A stretch of 64,000 nucleotides of DNA from Cyclobacteriaceae bacterium. Its GTDB lineage: Bacteria; Bacteroidota; Bacteroidia; Cytophagales; Cyclobacteriaceae. The notes beneath the pieces are model-generated. The model ran no database searches, was not told the DNA's origin, and saw nothing but the letters and a program-made list of their open reading frames with translations. Location: positions 33,728-97,727 of the forward strand of contig JANQEU010000099.1 in assembly GCA_028278225.1 (NCBI GenBank). The letters run 5' to 3'. This document shows positions 42,483-51,663 of this stretch, piece after piece (the stretch's first letter is position 1; the number at the start of each line of letters is the position of its first letter). Both the position numbers and the translations under genes were made by a program.

Positions 42483-42956
42483 TCAGAGTTTTAAATTCCG
42501 GATCTCTTTCTTTTGTTCCCTGCTCTTCAGAGCCTCCCTTTTGTCGAAAAGCTTCCTGCCTTTGGCTAAAGCTATTTCAATTTTAGCAAAACCTCTGTTA
42601 TTTACATAAAGTTTAGTTGGTACAATTGTCAATCCTTTTTCCTCTGATCTGGATTTGAACCTTTTGATCTCTTTTTTTCTTATCAACAATTTTCGTTCCC
42701 TTGTGGGATTGTGATTGTCATAGGTGCTTTCCTTATAAGGAGAAATATTCATCCCTTTTATAAATAATTCACCATTATGAAAATGGCAATATGCTTCCTG
42801 CAGACTGGCTTTTCCCTCTCTTATTGACTTGATCTCACTGCCCTGTAAAACAATTCCCGCCTCAATAACCTCCAGAAATTCATATTCGCGGCGAGCCTTT
42901 TTGTTTTTAATGGTAATATTACCTGAAAACCTGTCCTTATTCTTCTTGCCTGACAT
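42483..42956 (-). CDS. smpB: SsrA-binding protein SmpB
   Basis: A 157-residue RNA-binding protein that delivers tmRNA to stalled ribosomes. Family signatures are NKKARREYEFLEVIEAGIVL, QGSEIKSIREGKASL, and a basic C-terminal tail (KGRKLFDKREALKSREQKKE). It lies between tsaD and the HNH gene. No tmRNA was found in the window. Confidence 0.97.
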   Translation of the reverse strand: MSGKKNKDRFSGNITIKNKKARREYEFLEVIEAGIVLQGSEIKSIREGKASLQEAYCHFHNGELFIKGMNISPYKESTYDNHNPTRERKLLIRKKEIKRFKSRSEEKGLTIVPTKLYVNNRGFAKIEIALAKGRKLFDKREALKSREQKKEIRNLKL

Positions 42957-42966
42957 AAGTAAAAGC

Positions 42967-43971
42967 TTAAAAAACCATTCTGGGCTTTGGTGAGTCAGTC
43001 ATGGATGCAGTTGATCCCTCCGCCAATTGGTAGTATCCCGCTATCGCTATCATCGCGGCATTATCCGTACAATATTCCATTTTAGGTATGTAGATATTCC
43101 AATTTCTTTGGCCCGCTTCTGATTGAATTCTGTCCCTTAGCCCTTCATTCGCCGCAACTCCGCCAGCCATTGCTATTTCATCAATACCATAATATTCGGA
43201 AGCCCTGGTCAGTTTACTGATCAACATCTGTATTAAAGTTTCCTGATAACCGGCGCAAATATCTTCCAGGTTCTTCCGGATAAAATCAGGATCGGATTTC
43301 AATTCATTTCTTAGAAAATAGAGCAAAGAAGTCTTGACTCCGGAGAAGGAGAAATCAAAATCCTTAACTCGTGATTCTGCAAATGTATAGCGATCTGCAT
43401 CACCTTTTTTGGCATACTGATCGATCAAAGGGCCACCAGGATATTTCAAGCCCAGCAATTTAGCTCCTTTGTCAAATGCCTCCCCCACGGCATCATCAAT
43501 GGTTTGGCCAACAACGGTCATCTCATTGTAATCTTCCACCTTTACAATTTGAGTATGACCCCCGCTGACAGTCAAACACAGAAAAGGAAAGGCAGGCTTA
43601 GGATCTTCGATGAAATGAGCCAGGATATGAGCTTTCATGTGATGCACGTTAACCAATGGTATATCCAGTGCATATGACAATGATTTGGCAAATGTATATC
43701 CCACAAGCAAGGCTCCAAGCAATCCAGGTCCCTGTGTACAAGCAATGGCATCCAGTTCAGATATGCTGATATTGGCTTGTTTTAGCGCCAAATCAACAGT
43801 AGGAATGATATTTTTCTGATGTTCCCTTGAGGCTAACTCCGGAACAACTCCACCATATTCTTCGTGAATGGATTGTGAGGCGATAATATTATTGATTACT
43901 TTGCCGTTTTGGCAAATGGAACCGGATGTTTCATCACAAGATGATTCTATGCCCAAAATAATCTTATCCAT
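42967..43971 (-). CDS. tsaD: tRNA threonylcarbamoyladenosine synthase subunit TsaD
   Basis: A 334-residue ASKHA-fold protein of t6A synthesis. Metal-binding histidines are in NVHHMKAHILAH, the nucleotide motif in LTVSGGHTQIV, and the C-terminal DNAAMIAIAGYY fits. It is divergent from the TamB-like gene, with 18 bp between starts, a neighbourhood that recurs in Bacteroidota. Confidence 0.98.
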   Translation of the reverse strand: MDKIILGIESSCDETSGSICQNGKVINNIIASQSIHEEYGGVVPELASREHQKNIIPTVDLALKQANISISELDAIACTQGPGLLGALLVGYTFAKSLSYALDIPLVNVHHMKAHILAHFIEDPKPAFPFLCLTVSGGHTQIVKVEDYNEMTVVGQTIDDAVGEAFDKGAKLLGLKYPGGPLIDQYAKKGDADRYTFAESRVKDFDFSFSGVKTSLLYFLRNELKSDPDFIRKNLEDICAGYQETLIQMLISKLTRASEYYGIDEIAMAGGVAANEGLRDRIQSEAGQRNWNIYIPKMEYCTDNAAMIAIAGYYQLAEGSTASMTDSPKPRMVF

Positions 43972-43989
43972 TAAGAAGGGGAGGATAGT

Positions 43990-46900
43990 GTGAAAAGTAA
44001 AATGGCAAAGATATACAAGAGGTTACTAAAGATATTTATGTGGGTATCTGCCACCGTGGCAATCGCTTTTCTTGTGATGGCCCTTACGCTCCGGATACCG
44101 TCGGTACAGACTTACTCCGTCAACAAGATCATAGGATTCATTGAGGGCAAAACAGGTCATCAAATTACATTAGGGTACGTAAGTATTCGGTGGTTTGATC
44201 GAGCGGACTTCAGGAACTTCCTGTTATACGATTTAAACGGCCAGGTGATGCTACGGACTGATCGGGTAAGGGTTGATTTCGACCTCTTTGATTTTTATAG
44301 CGATCGCAGCCTGCAATTGGATGGAATCTACATTGATTCGGCTGACCTTTTCCTCGCAAAATACAGTGACAGTACAAGTATTAACGCTTCGGTCTTCCTG
44401 AAATCCCTGGGTTCTGACAAAAGCAAGCCATTGAAAATCACCGCGGATATTTTTGAAATAGATAAGCTCAGGTTACAATTTGAAAATCACCCGGCTCCAC
44501 ACAGGGGAACAGACTATTTCGACCATAATCACTTCAATTTTTCAATCAATAGCCTATTGCTCAATGAAGTGGTAATTGACTCAGGACGGATAAATATGAG
44601 GATCTTCAACTTTGACGGGCGGGATGTAAGTTCGGGATTTGAATTCACCTCGTTTTCGTCCGATTTGGCTTTTACCCAAAAAAATCTGGTATTGAGCAAT
44701 GCCAGAATTGAAACCCCACATAGTACAATTGGAGACTCACTTTCATTTTCCTATTCCAGTCCTGCGGTACTGGCTTACATGACAGATAGCGTCGATCTGG
44801 ATTGGAAGCTGAAGGATGTCCGTATTGGACATCGGGACCTGGCATATTTCGGAAATATTGGTAAATGGCGTGAACCGGTACTCCTTGACGGTACAATCAA
44901 TGGGAAAGTGAAGCGGTTGCATTTTAAAAATTCCACGGTCAAACTACGGGATGAATCCAGGTTTTATGGAAATGTGAGTTTTTACGGACTTCCACGACTT
45001 GAAAATACTTTTATTGACCTGGATGTTCAAAACGCCCATTTGAAAGAAAAAAGAGTTCAGGAATTAGCTTCACGCCCGGATATGCAGATTGGGGACCTGC
45101 ACTTTTCGGGTCAGTTAATAGGCTTCCTCAACGATTTTGTGGCGCAAGGGGTAATAGATACAAAAGCCGGATTAATGAGCTCCGATTTGAACCTGAAATT
45201 TGGCAAGGATCTCACCACTGCTCGTTATAGAGGCAGTCTGTCATTAAAAGATTTCGAACCGGGCCTTGTGCTGGAAGGTCTTGACATGATAGATAAGATC
45301 AATTTTGAAGGTCAGGTGGATGGGATTGGGCTGACCCGGAATTCGGCAGACTTTAATTTAAAAGCTACGGTTCGGCAAACTAAGATCTTAAATCACCATT
45401 ACGACTATGCCTCGACAGATGGCAGATTCAGATCGAATTTCTTCTCAGGTAATGTTGAGATCATGGATACGAGCCTCGTACTTTCAGGGCAGGCCAGAAT
45501 TGATTTTAGCACGCCGACCGAAATAATCGATATCGATGTATCTGTGGACAGTGCTGATCTGTTTGTACTGGGTATCTCCAAAAAACCACTGGTTGTAACT
45601 GCGGATATAAGGGCTGACTTGCAGGAGTTAAATATTAATGAGTCAAGGGGGATGATAGTACTTGATAAAATTGAGGTGGATCAGGGAGCTCAATCCGTCA
45701 AAGTCAGTGATATAGAAATTGAGGCTATTAATAATGGGAAGAAAAAGTATACGGTGCGATCGGACGACCTGCAGGCCATTTTGCAGGGTGAGTTCAGAAT
45801 AACGGATTTGCTAAGGGATATTCCTCAGAATGCCAAAGAATATCACAGAATTTTCACGGAAGGGTATAATCGGCAGCCCGGCAATATCGATACCATGCGA
45901 ACCAGATCTCAATATTCGGCCCAACTTGACATCAAAGCACCCAACTTAAATACTTATCTGGACTTTGTCGGTATACCTTTTAACTTCTCGGATGATTTTG
46001 AATTCAGCGGTTCTTTTAATCAGAACCATGATGCACGATTTTCAATATTTGTGAAGGTGGATACTTTCAGACTGGGAAACCGTGAGTTTATTGGCAATAC
46101 CCTTGAGTTGGATGCATCAAAGGATATTGATTCGCTGGGGGTACTGGCTCTGATGCAATTAGTGTCGAAAGAGCAAAAATGGGATGTAGTGTCGTCAACA
46201 GTTGATTTTTCCTCCGAATCAGTATGGTCGGACAATGAATTAAAACTCAATTTGTCTTTGAAACAGCCTAAAAACGGAAGTGAGGCCGACCTTAATACGA
46301 AGATCAACCTTTTGCAGGACACCATTCAGGTAAAATTACTATCATCAACCTTAAAAGCATTTGACAAACCCTGGGACATCAGCAGAAGTAACGTTATTAA
46401 TATCCTGGAAGATAGGGTGATTGTAAAGGACATCCAACTATATAACCAAAGTCAATCCGTCCGCGTGGATGGGGTCGTATCCGATAGCCTGGCAACTCAG
46501 CTGAATATTGATTTCGAAAATTTTGAAATGCGGAACATCTCGGCCATTCTGCCTAAAAATTTTGATGGTGTACTGAACGGAACAGCCAAGCTGACCAGGG
46601 TGAGTGCTAACGATCCCTTTATGTTCAATTCCGAATCCACCATCAATAATCTCAAATTTGAAGGTATTCATGTCGGTGACCTTAATGGCAGGTCGTACTG
46701 GGATAGAGAAGTAAACGGACTTTCACTGAATTACAATCTTCAAAGAGAAGAAGTAAATACAATACAGCTATCAGGTCACGTTAAGCCGTTTGACGAAGAT
46801 CAGGTTGACATCAAGGTAAAATTTGATCAGGCCAATTTCAATATTATCGAACCTTTCTTCAGTGCAATCATTTCAAATGTAGCAGGTTATGCTTCCGGTG

Positions 46901-48486
46901 ATATTAAAATTACCGGATTGATCAAGGCACCGCGAATTGATGGAAAGGCTCAGCTTGAGAATGGGGTAGTCACTCTTGATTATTTAAATACTACCTATCA
47001 TTTCAGCGGAGATGTTTCGTTTGAAGATCAGAACCTTAAACTCCTGGGAGTGCAGGTCCTGGATAGGTTTGACAACCAGGCAAAGGTTGTGGGATCACTT
47101 AGTCATAGGAATTTCAGGAACTTCCATGCGGATGTTGTGGTGGATCATGAGAATTTCGAGTTGCTAAATACAACCATTAGTCAGAATAGCCTCTATTACG
47201 GCAATGCATATTCCACGGGTAGGATTGAATTGATCGGGCCGGTAGAGAACATTCTTATAAAAGCCAATGTCACGACAGCTCCAGGCACGAGGATTTATTT
47301 TCCATTTACTGATAATTCGCAAGTCCACACTCAGGAGTATATCACATTTATAAATGCCGGTGATTCCGTTGAGATAAGCGAGTCAGCGGAGGATGTCGAT
47401 CTTACGGGAATCACCCTGGATTTTAATGTAAACGTGACGGAAGATGCATACTCGGAACTGATCTTCAATCCAAGAACAGGGGACATCATCCGGGGAAGAG
47501 GGAACGGTAATCTTCAGCTTAATATTGACTCAAATGGCGAGTTCAAGCTTTTCGGATCACTTCAGGTAAAGCAAGGAGCGTACAATTTTACGACAAGTAT
47601 CATCAACAAGGAATTTCAACTGGTTCCGGACGGTACCATATCCTGGTATGGCGATCCTTATCAGGGAGAATTAAACCTGGAAGCCACTTACAGACAGATA
47701 GCCGATCCCAATGATTGGCGAACTCCCGAGCAATGGGGAGATATCAGCAATGTACAAAGTCCGGGTCAGGGTCAATCTGCGTCGAATCTTAGTCAAAGGA
47801 GTCCTGTATCGGTTGTACTTGGATTAACAGGGCAGATGATGAACCCTGAAATTGATTTCAGACTGGAAATGGAAGACCAGTCCGGTGGGGATCAGATAAA
47901 ATGGAGAAACCTGCTCGCAATTGTCAATAGTAATGAGGAGGAATTGAAACGGCAGGTGTTTAGTTTACTGATGCTCGGTAAGTTTTCTTACGAAAATGAA
48001 TTTGTAGTGGGAGGGAGCTTGCAGCAGGGTATAGGAAGTAGCGTGAGCGAGTTTGTAAGTAACCAGCTCAGCTACTGGCTGAACCAGGTAGACGACAATC
48101 TTGAAATCAGTTTTGATCTGGATGCCCTGGATCAGGATGCCTTGAACACTTTTCAATTGAGATTGGCCTACACATTTCTGGATGGAAGATTACGGATCAC
48201 CAGGGGTGGCGGAGTCACTACTGTTGTGGATGAAGGAAAAAGGGTCGCGGAAAATATCATCGGTGATTGGTCGGTAGAATATCTTTTGACGGAGAGTGGT
48301 AAGCTCAGAATCAAGGTTTTTAGCCGAAGCGATCAGGTTTTGTCACAGGACATTGAGCAGCAGACCGGAGTAAGCGTACAGTATGTACAATCCTTTGATG
48401 AGTTCAGGGAATTTCTGGGACTTTCGAAAAACAATACCGAAACCGCGCCTTCTATCAGCAGTTCAGGGGATTCATCCCAACGATGA
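43990..48486 (+). CDS. TamB-like translocation/assembly module protein (DUF490)
   Basis: A 1498-residue protein with an N-terminal membrane helix (about 16-38) and a very long repetitive beta-strand region, ending with a DUF490/TamB C-terminal domain (about 1100-1460). Such proteins form a hydrophobic groove across the periplasm and support outer-membrane assembly or lipid transport. The start is GTG 43990 or ATG 44002. No tamA-like gene is nearby, as is usual in this phylum. Confidence 0.9.
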   Translation: MKSKMAKIYKRLLKIFMWVSATVAIAFLVMALTLRIPSVQTYSVNKIIGFIEGKTGHQITLGYVSIRWFDRADFRNFLLYDLNGQVMLRTDRVRVDFDLFDFYSDRSLQLDGIYIDSADLFLAKYSDSTSINASVFLKSLGSDKSKPLKITADIFEIDKLRLQFENHPAPHRGTDYFDHNHFNFSINSLLLNEVVIDSGRINMRIFNFDGRDVSSGFEFTSFSSDLAFTQKNLVLSNARIETPHSTIGDSLSFSYSSPAVLAYMTDSVDLDWKLKDVRIGHRDLAYFGNIGKWREPVLLDGTINGKVKRLHFKNSTVKLRDESRFYGNVSFYGLPRLENTFIDLDVQNAHLKEKRVQELASRPDMQIGDLHFSGQLIGFLNDFVAQGVIDTKAGLMSSDLNLKFGKDLTTARYRGSLSLKDFEPGLVLEGLDMIDKINFEGQVDGIGLTRNSADFNLKATVRQTKILNHHYDYASTDGRFRSNFFSGNVEIMDTSLVLSGQARIDFSTPTEIIDIDVSVDSADLFVLGISKKPLVVTADIRADLQELNINESRGMIVLDKIEVDQGAQSVKVSDIEIEAINNGKKKYTVRSDDLQAILQGEFRITDLLRDIPQNAKEYHRIFTEGYNRQPGNIDTMRTRSQYSAQLDIKAPNLNTYLDFVGIPFNFSDDFEFSGSFNQNHDARFSIFVKVDTFRLGNREFIGNTLELDASKDIDSLGVLALMQLVSKEQKWDVVSSTVDFSSESVWSDNELKLNLSLKQPKNGSEADLNTKINLLQDTIQVKLLSSTLKAFDKPWDISRSNVINILEDRVIVKDIQLYNQSQSVRVDGVVSDSLATQLNIDFENFEMRNISAILPKNFDGVLNGTAKLTRVSANDPFMFNSESTINNLKFEGIHVGDLNGRSYWDREVNGLSLNYNLQREEVNTIQLSGHVKPFDEDQVDIKVKFDQANFNIIEPFFSAIISNVAGYASGDIKITGLIKAPRIDGKAQLENGVVTLDYLNTTYHFSGDVSFEDQNLKLLGVQVLDRFDNQAKVVGSLSHRNFRNFHADVVVDHENFELLNTTISQNSLYYGNAYSTGRIELIGPVENILIKANVTTAPGTRIYFPFTDNSQVHTQEYITFINAGDSVEISESAEDVDLTGITLDFNVNVTEDAYSELIFNPRTGDIIRGRGNGNLQLNIDSNGEFKLFGSLQVKQGAYNFTTSIINKEFQLVPDGTISWYGDPYQGELNLEATYRQIADPNDWRTPEQWGDISNVQSPGQGQSASNLSQRSPVSVVLGLTGQMMNPEIDFRLEMEDQSGGDQIKWRNLLAIVNSNEEELKRQVFSLLMLGKFSYENEFVVGGSLQQGIGSSVSEFVSNQLSYWLNQVDDNLEISFDLDALDQDALNTFQLRLAYTFLDGRLRITRGGGVTTVVDEGKRVAENIIGDWSVEYLLTESGKLRIKVFSRSDQVLSQDIEQQTGVSVQYVQSFDEFREFLGLSKNNTETAPSISSSGDSSQR

Positions 48487-48523
48487 TCAAAACATTTGAA
48501 TATGTTTTGGAGTTATCCCGGAA

Positions 48524-49825
48524 ATGAGACAAGAAATCACGGTTTTCTGGTTTAGAAGGGATTTAAGGATCAAAGACAATCATGGTCTGTACCATGCTTT
48601 CAAAAGTCCTTATCCCGTATTACCCCTCTTTATTTATGATTGTGAAATCCTGGATGACATTGAAGATAGACACGATGCGCGTGTAAATTTCATTTATAAT
48701 ACCGTAGAAGAACTCTACCACCAATTTGCTGCGGCGGGAGGCAGTTTACGTGTTGAAATGGGAAGTCCTCTGAGAATTTTCAAAAAACTGTTTGCCGAAT
48801 TCAATATCCGGGCAGTTTACCTGAACAGGGATTATGAACCTCAGGCGCGACTGAGGGATGCGGTTATCGAAGATCTGGCAAAAGAGAAAGGAGCTTCCTT
48901 TCAGGCATTTAAGGACCAGGTGATATTTGATGAGAGAGAAATATTGAGTGACTCCGGACGTCCTTACCTTGTTTACACGCCATTTAAAAGAAAATGGCTG
49001 GCTAAATATAACCTTTCCCAACCCCGATTTTATGCTTCAGAGCACCAATTACAGCACCTTCTGAACGGGGTCAGATACAGGTTACCGCAATTGTCAGAAT
49101 TAGGCTTCAAACCGACTACCATTGCTACTCCCGACCGGGTTATCCCGGTGGAGATCATCAAAAATTATGAAAGAGACAGGGATTTTCCTTCCAGGGGCGG
49201 GACAACCAGGCTTGGAATCCATTTGCGTTTTGGAACTGTAAGTATCAGAAAGGCGGTCAGGGCTGCGACGGTGCACTCCGCCTCCTGGTTAAATGAGCTG
49301 ATCTGGAGAGAATTTTATTGTATGATCTTAGCAAACTTTCCACATGTCACTCATAGTGCTTTCAACAAGAAGTATGATGGAATTCCCTGGAGAGATGATC
49401 CGGAATCATTCGACAGATGGTGTCAGGGTATGACGGGCTACCCCCTGGTGGATGCCGGAATGCGGGAACTGAATATTACCGGCTTCATGCACAATAGATT
49501 ACGCATGATCACTGCTGGTTTTCTGACGAAACACTTATTGATTGACTGGAGATGGGGTGAATCATATTTTGCGGATAAGCTGCTGGATTATGAACTCGCC
49601 AGTAATAATGGGGGATGGCAATGGGCCGCCGGTACCGGGACCGACGCACAGCCATATTACAGGGTTTTCAATCCGGACCGTCAGCAGTTGAAGTTTGATA
49701 AAAACCTGGAATATGTGAAAAAGTGGGTTCCCGAATGGGGTTCCGAAACCTATCCGGACCCAATAATAGACCATAAAGCTGCAAGGGAGCGAGCAATCAG
49801 GACCTTTAAAAAGGCGGTAGGCTAA
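48524..49825 (+). CDS. phrB: Deoxyribodipyrimidine photolyase
   Basis: A 433-residue class I photolyase/cryptochrome. The N-terminal antenna fold starts with TVFWFRRDLRIKDNHGLYHA; the FAD domain shows LIWREFYCMIL, TGYPLVDAGMREL, MHNRLRMITAGFLTKHLLIDW, DYELASNNGGWQWAAGTGTD and PYYRVFNP. The motifs fit repair of cyclobutane dimers; a cryptochrome role is less likely but cannot be excluded. Confidence 0.95.
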   Translation: MRQEITVFWFRRDLRIKDNHGLYHAFKSPYPVLPLFIYDCEILDDIEDRHDARVNFIYNTVEELYHQFAAAGGSLRVEMGSPLRIFKKLFAEFNIRAVYLNRDYEPQARLRDAVIEDLAKEKGASFQAFKDQVIFDEREILSDSGRPYLVYTPFKRKWLAKYNLSQPRFYASEHQLQHLLNGVRYRLPQLSELGFKPTTIATPDRVIPVEIIKNYERDRDFPSRGGTTRLGIHLRFGTVSIRKAVRAATVHSASWLNELIWREFYCMILANFPHVTHSAFNKKYDGIPWRDDPESFDRWCQGMTGYPLVDAGMRELNITGFMHNRLRMITAGFLTKHLLIDWRWGESYFADKLLDYELASNNGGWQWAAGTGTDAQPYYRVFNPDRQQLKFDKNLEYVKKWVPEWGSETYPDPIIDHKAARERAIRTFKKAVG

Positions 49826-49846
49826 GCCGATACAATTTTGATTAAC

Positions 49847-49854
49847 TAATTTTG
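49847..49854 (+). promoter_or_regulatory. Bacteroidota -7 element of rnpB
   Basis: TAATTTTG matches TAnnTTTG. The expected start, about 7 nt downstream, falls near 49859-49861, the 5' end of the RNase P P1 helix, which supports both assignments. Confidence 0.6.
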
Positions 49855-49858
49855 CCCG

Positions 49859-50247
49859 GCAAGTAAGCTCATCGTGCCCCGACTTGTCGGGGCGAGGAAA
49901 GTCCGGGCAACACAGAGCACCGTACTTCTTAACAGGAAGTTTCCCGACTTGTCGGGAAAAGAAAGTGCAGCAGAAAGTATACCGCCCTGACGGTTGCCGT
50001 CGGGGTAAGGGTGAAATGGTGAGGTAAGGGCTCACCGGTCCTGATGTGAGTCAGGATGCTTTGTAAACCTTGCGGGTTGAAAGATCAAATAGGTCTTGCG
50101 TTTAAAAGAGTGGCTCGCTCCAGCAGGATGGGTAGATCGATTGAACCTGGTAGTGATACCAGGACCAGATAGATGATGGGCCCCTTTGATTTTGTGCAAA
50201 TGAAATCTGAGGTGTACAGAACCCGGCTTATTCACTTGCTTTTTTTG
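49859..50247 (+). ncRNA. rnpB: RNase P RNA, bacterial class A
   Basis: The catalytic RNA that trims tRNA precursors. The conserved core is present in order: GAGGAAAGTCCGGGC (from 49894), AGAAAGTATACCGCC, GGTAAGGGTGAAA, CCAGATAGATGATGG (near 50163) and the 3' ACAGAACCCGGCTTA (near 50217-50230). P1 is GCAAGT...AAGC (49859-49868) with GCTT...ACTTGC (50226-50239), followed by a T-run that serves as terminator. Two peripheral helices carry the same hairpin sequence CCCGACTTGTCGGG. Confidence 0.95.
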
Positions 50248-50265
50248 ATTACAATTGACCTCCTT

Positions 50266-51423
50266 ATGGCAAAGATTTTAATCGTTGATGATGAGAAAAC
50301 CATCCGTGAGACGTTAAAAGAAATCCTTGAGTTTGAAAAATACAAGATCGATGAAGCTGAGGATGGTACCGTAGCTTTGGAGAAGCTTAAATCCGATAGT
50401 TTTGATCTGGTCCTTTGCGACATAAAAATGCCCAGAATGGATGGTGTGGAACTATTGGAAACGGCTATGTCCGAAGGACTGGGGGTACCTTTCATTATGG
50501 TATCGGCGCATGGATCAATTGAAACAGCGGTTGACGCAACAAAGAAGGGTGCTTTCGATTTTATTCAAAAACCACCCGATCTTAACAGATTGCTTTTGAC
50601 AGTCCGAAATGCCCTTGATAAATCAGATCTCGTCAAGGAAACAAAGACGCTTAAGCGAAAGATCACAAAAACCACAGAGATCATCGGCAACTCGAAATCT
50701 ATCAATGAAGTAAAGGATACTATTGAGAAAGTGGCGCCAACTGAAGCACGGGTATTGATAACTGGCGACAATGGTACGGGGAAGGAGCTGGTCGCGAAGT
50801 GGTTGCACGAGAAAAGTAATCGTTCGGAGCATCCGATGGTGGAAGTGAACTGCGCTGCAATACCGAGTGAACTCATTGAGAGTGAATTATTCGGGCATGA
50901 AAAGGGATCATTTACCTCAGCCAATAAGCAGCGTATTGGCAAGTTCGAGCAGGCAAACGGAGGCACTCTCTTTCTGGATGAGATAGGCGATATGAGTCTT
51001 TCCGCTCAGTCCAAGGTGTTACGAGCGTTACAGGAACACACGATTACAAGGGTGGGGGGTGATAAAGCGATAAAGGTAAACGTGCGGGTGATTGCTGCTA
51101 CGAATAAAGACCTGAAAAAGGAAATAGCAGATAGCAAATTCCGTGAAGATCTTTATCACCGGTTAGGAGTTATCCTCATCCATGTTCCGCCGTTAAAAGA
51201 CAGGTTAGAAGATATTCCATTGCTGACGAATGACTTCCTCACGAAGATATCCGAGGAATATGGGGCACCAAAGAAAAAAATTGATTCTAAGGCCATTAAA
51301 AAGCTTGAAACGCATGAATGGACCGGCAATATCAGGGAGTTGAGAAATGTTGTTGAGCGCCTTGTTATCCTCTCAGGGTCGGAGATAAAATTAGAAGATG
51401 TCGAAAGATATGGAGGATTTTAA
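50266..51423 (+). CDS. NtrC-like response regulator lacking a DNA-binding domain
   Basis: A 385-residue protein with a receiver domain (phospho-acceptor D52 in LVLCDIKMPRMDG) and a sigma-54-type AAA+ domain with Walker A GDNGTGKE (167-174), a contact loop GSFTSA (214-219) instead of GAFTGA, and Walker B TLFLDEIGD. It ends just after the AAA+ lid (ERLVILSGSEIKLEDVERYG), with no Fis-type helix-turn-helix. The ATG at 50266 directly follows rnpB. The stop overlaps the convergent small lipoprotein gene. No cognate kinase is adjacent. Confidence 0.93.
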   Translation: MAKILIVDDEKTIRETLKEILEFEKYKIDEAEDGTVALEKLKSDSFDLVLCDIKMPRMDGVELLETAMSEGLGVPFIMVSAHGSIETAVDATKKGAFDFIQKPPDLNRLLLTVRNALDKSDLVKETKTLKRKITKTTEIIGNSKSINEVKDTIEKVAPTEARVLITGDNGTGKELVAKWLHEKSNRSEHPMVEVNCAAIPSELIESELFGHEKGSFTSANKQRIGKFEQANGGTLFLDEIGDMSLSAQSKVLRALQEHTITRVGGDKAIKVNVRVIAATNKDLKKEIADSKFREDLYHRLGVILIHVPPLKDRLEDIPLLTNDFLTKISEEYGAPKKKIDSKAIKKLETHEWTGNIRELRNVVERLVILSGSEIKLEDVERYGGF

Positions 51424-51548
51424 ATTCTGGCAGGAACGGTTTTCTCAGTGTTCTGGACATCATTTTTAGCATAGGTAGGGCACAATTTCTGTGTGCAAGC
51501 GCTAAAACCTAGTACTATCAGAGCGAATATAAATGTCTTGATCTTCAT
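51420..51548 (-). CDS. Small 42-residue lipoprotein
   Basis: A 42-codon frame encoding MKIKTFIFALIVLGFSACTQ and a short tail with KLCPTYAKND. The lipobox GFSAC puts the lipid on C18. It has a good promoter for this phylum: -33 TTG (51628-51630) and -7 TATTTTTG (51600-51607) on the minus strand, 20 bp apart. Its stop overlaps the convergent response-regulator stop. Similar tiny lipoproteins with a CPxY motif occur in Bacteroidota; function unknown. Confidence 0.75.
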   Translation of the reverse strand: MKIKTFIFALIVLGFSACTQKLCPTYAKNDVQNTEKTVPARI

Positions 51549-51599
51549 TTGTGGTACCCTTTCGATCTTCTAAAAATAATAATTATTCGATAAATCAAT

Positions 51600-51630
51600 C
51601 AAAAATATAACGAACTTGGTTCCAAAACAA
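51600..51630 (-). promoter_or_regulatory. Bacteroidota-type promoter of the small lipoprotein gene
   Basis: Minus-strand TTG at 51628-51630 and TATTTTTG at 51600-51607 with a 20-bp spacer match the -33/-7 pattern. The start codon is about 50 bp downstream. Confidence 0.55.
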
Positions 51631-51663
51631 CTGAAAAAATTAATAATTATTGTCAGCCGGTTA

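Noticed and set aside
50173..50265. N-terminal extension of the response regulator into rnpB
   Set aside because: It would be encoded by the 3' part of the RNase P RNA; the receiver domain starts directly at ATG 50266.
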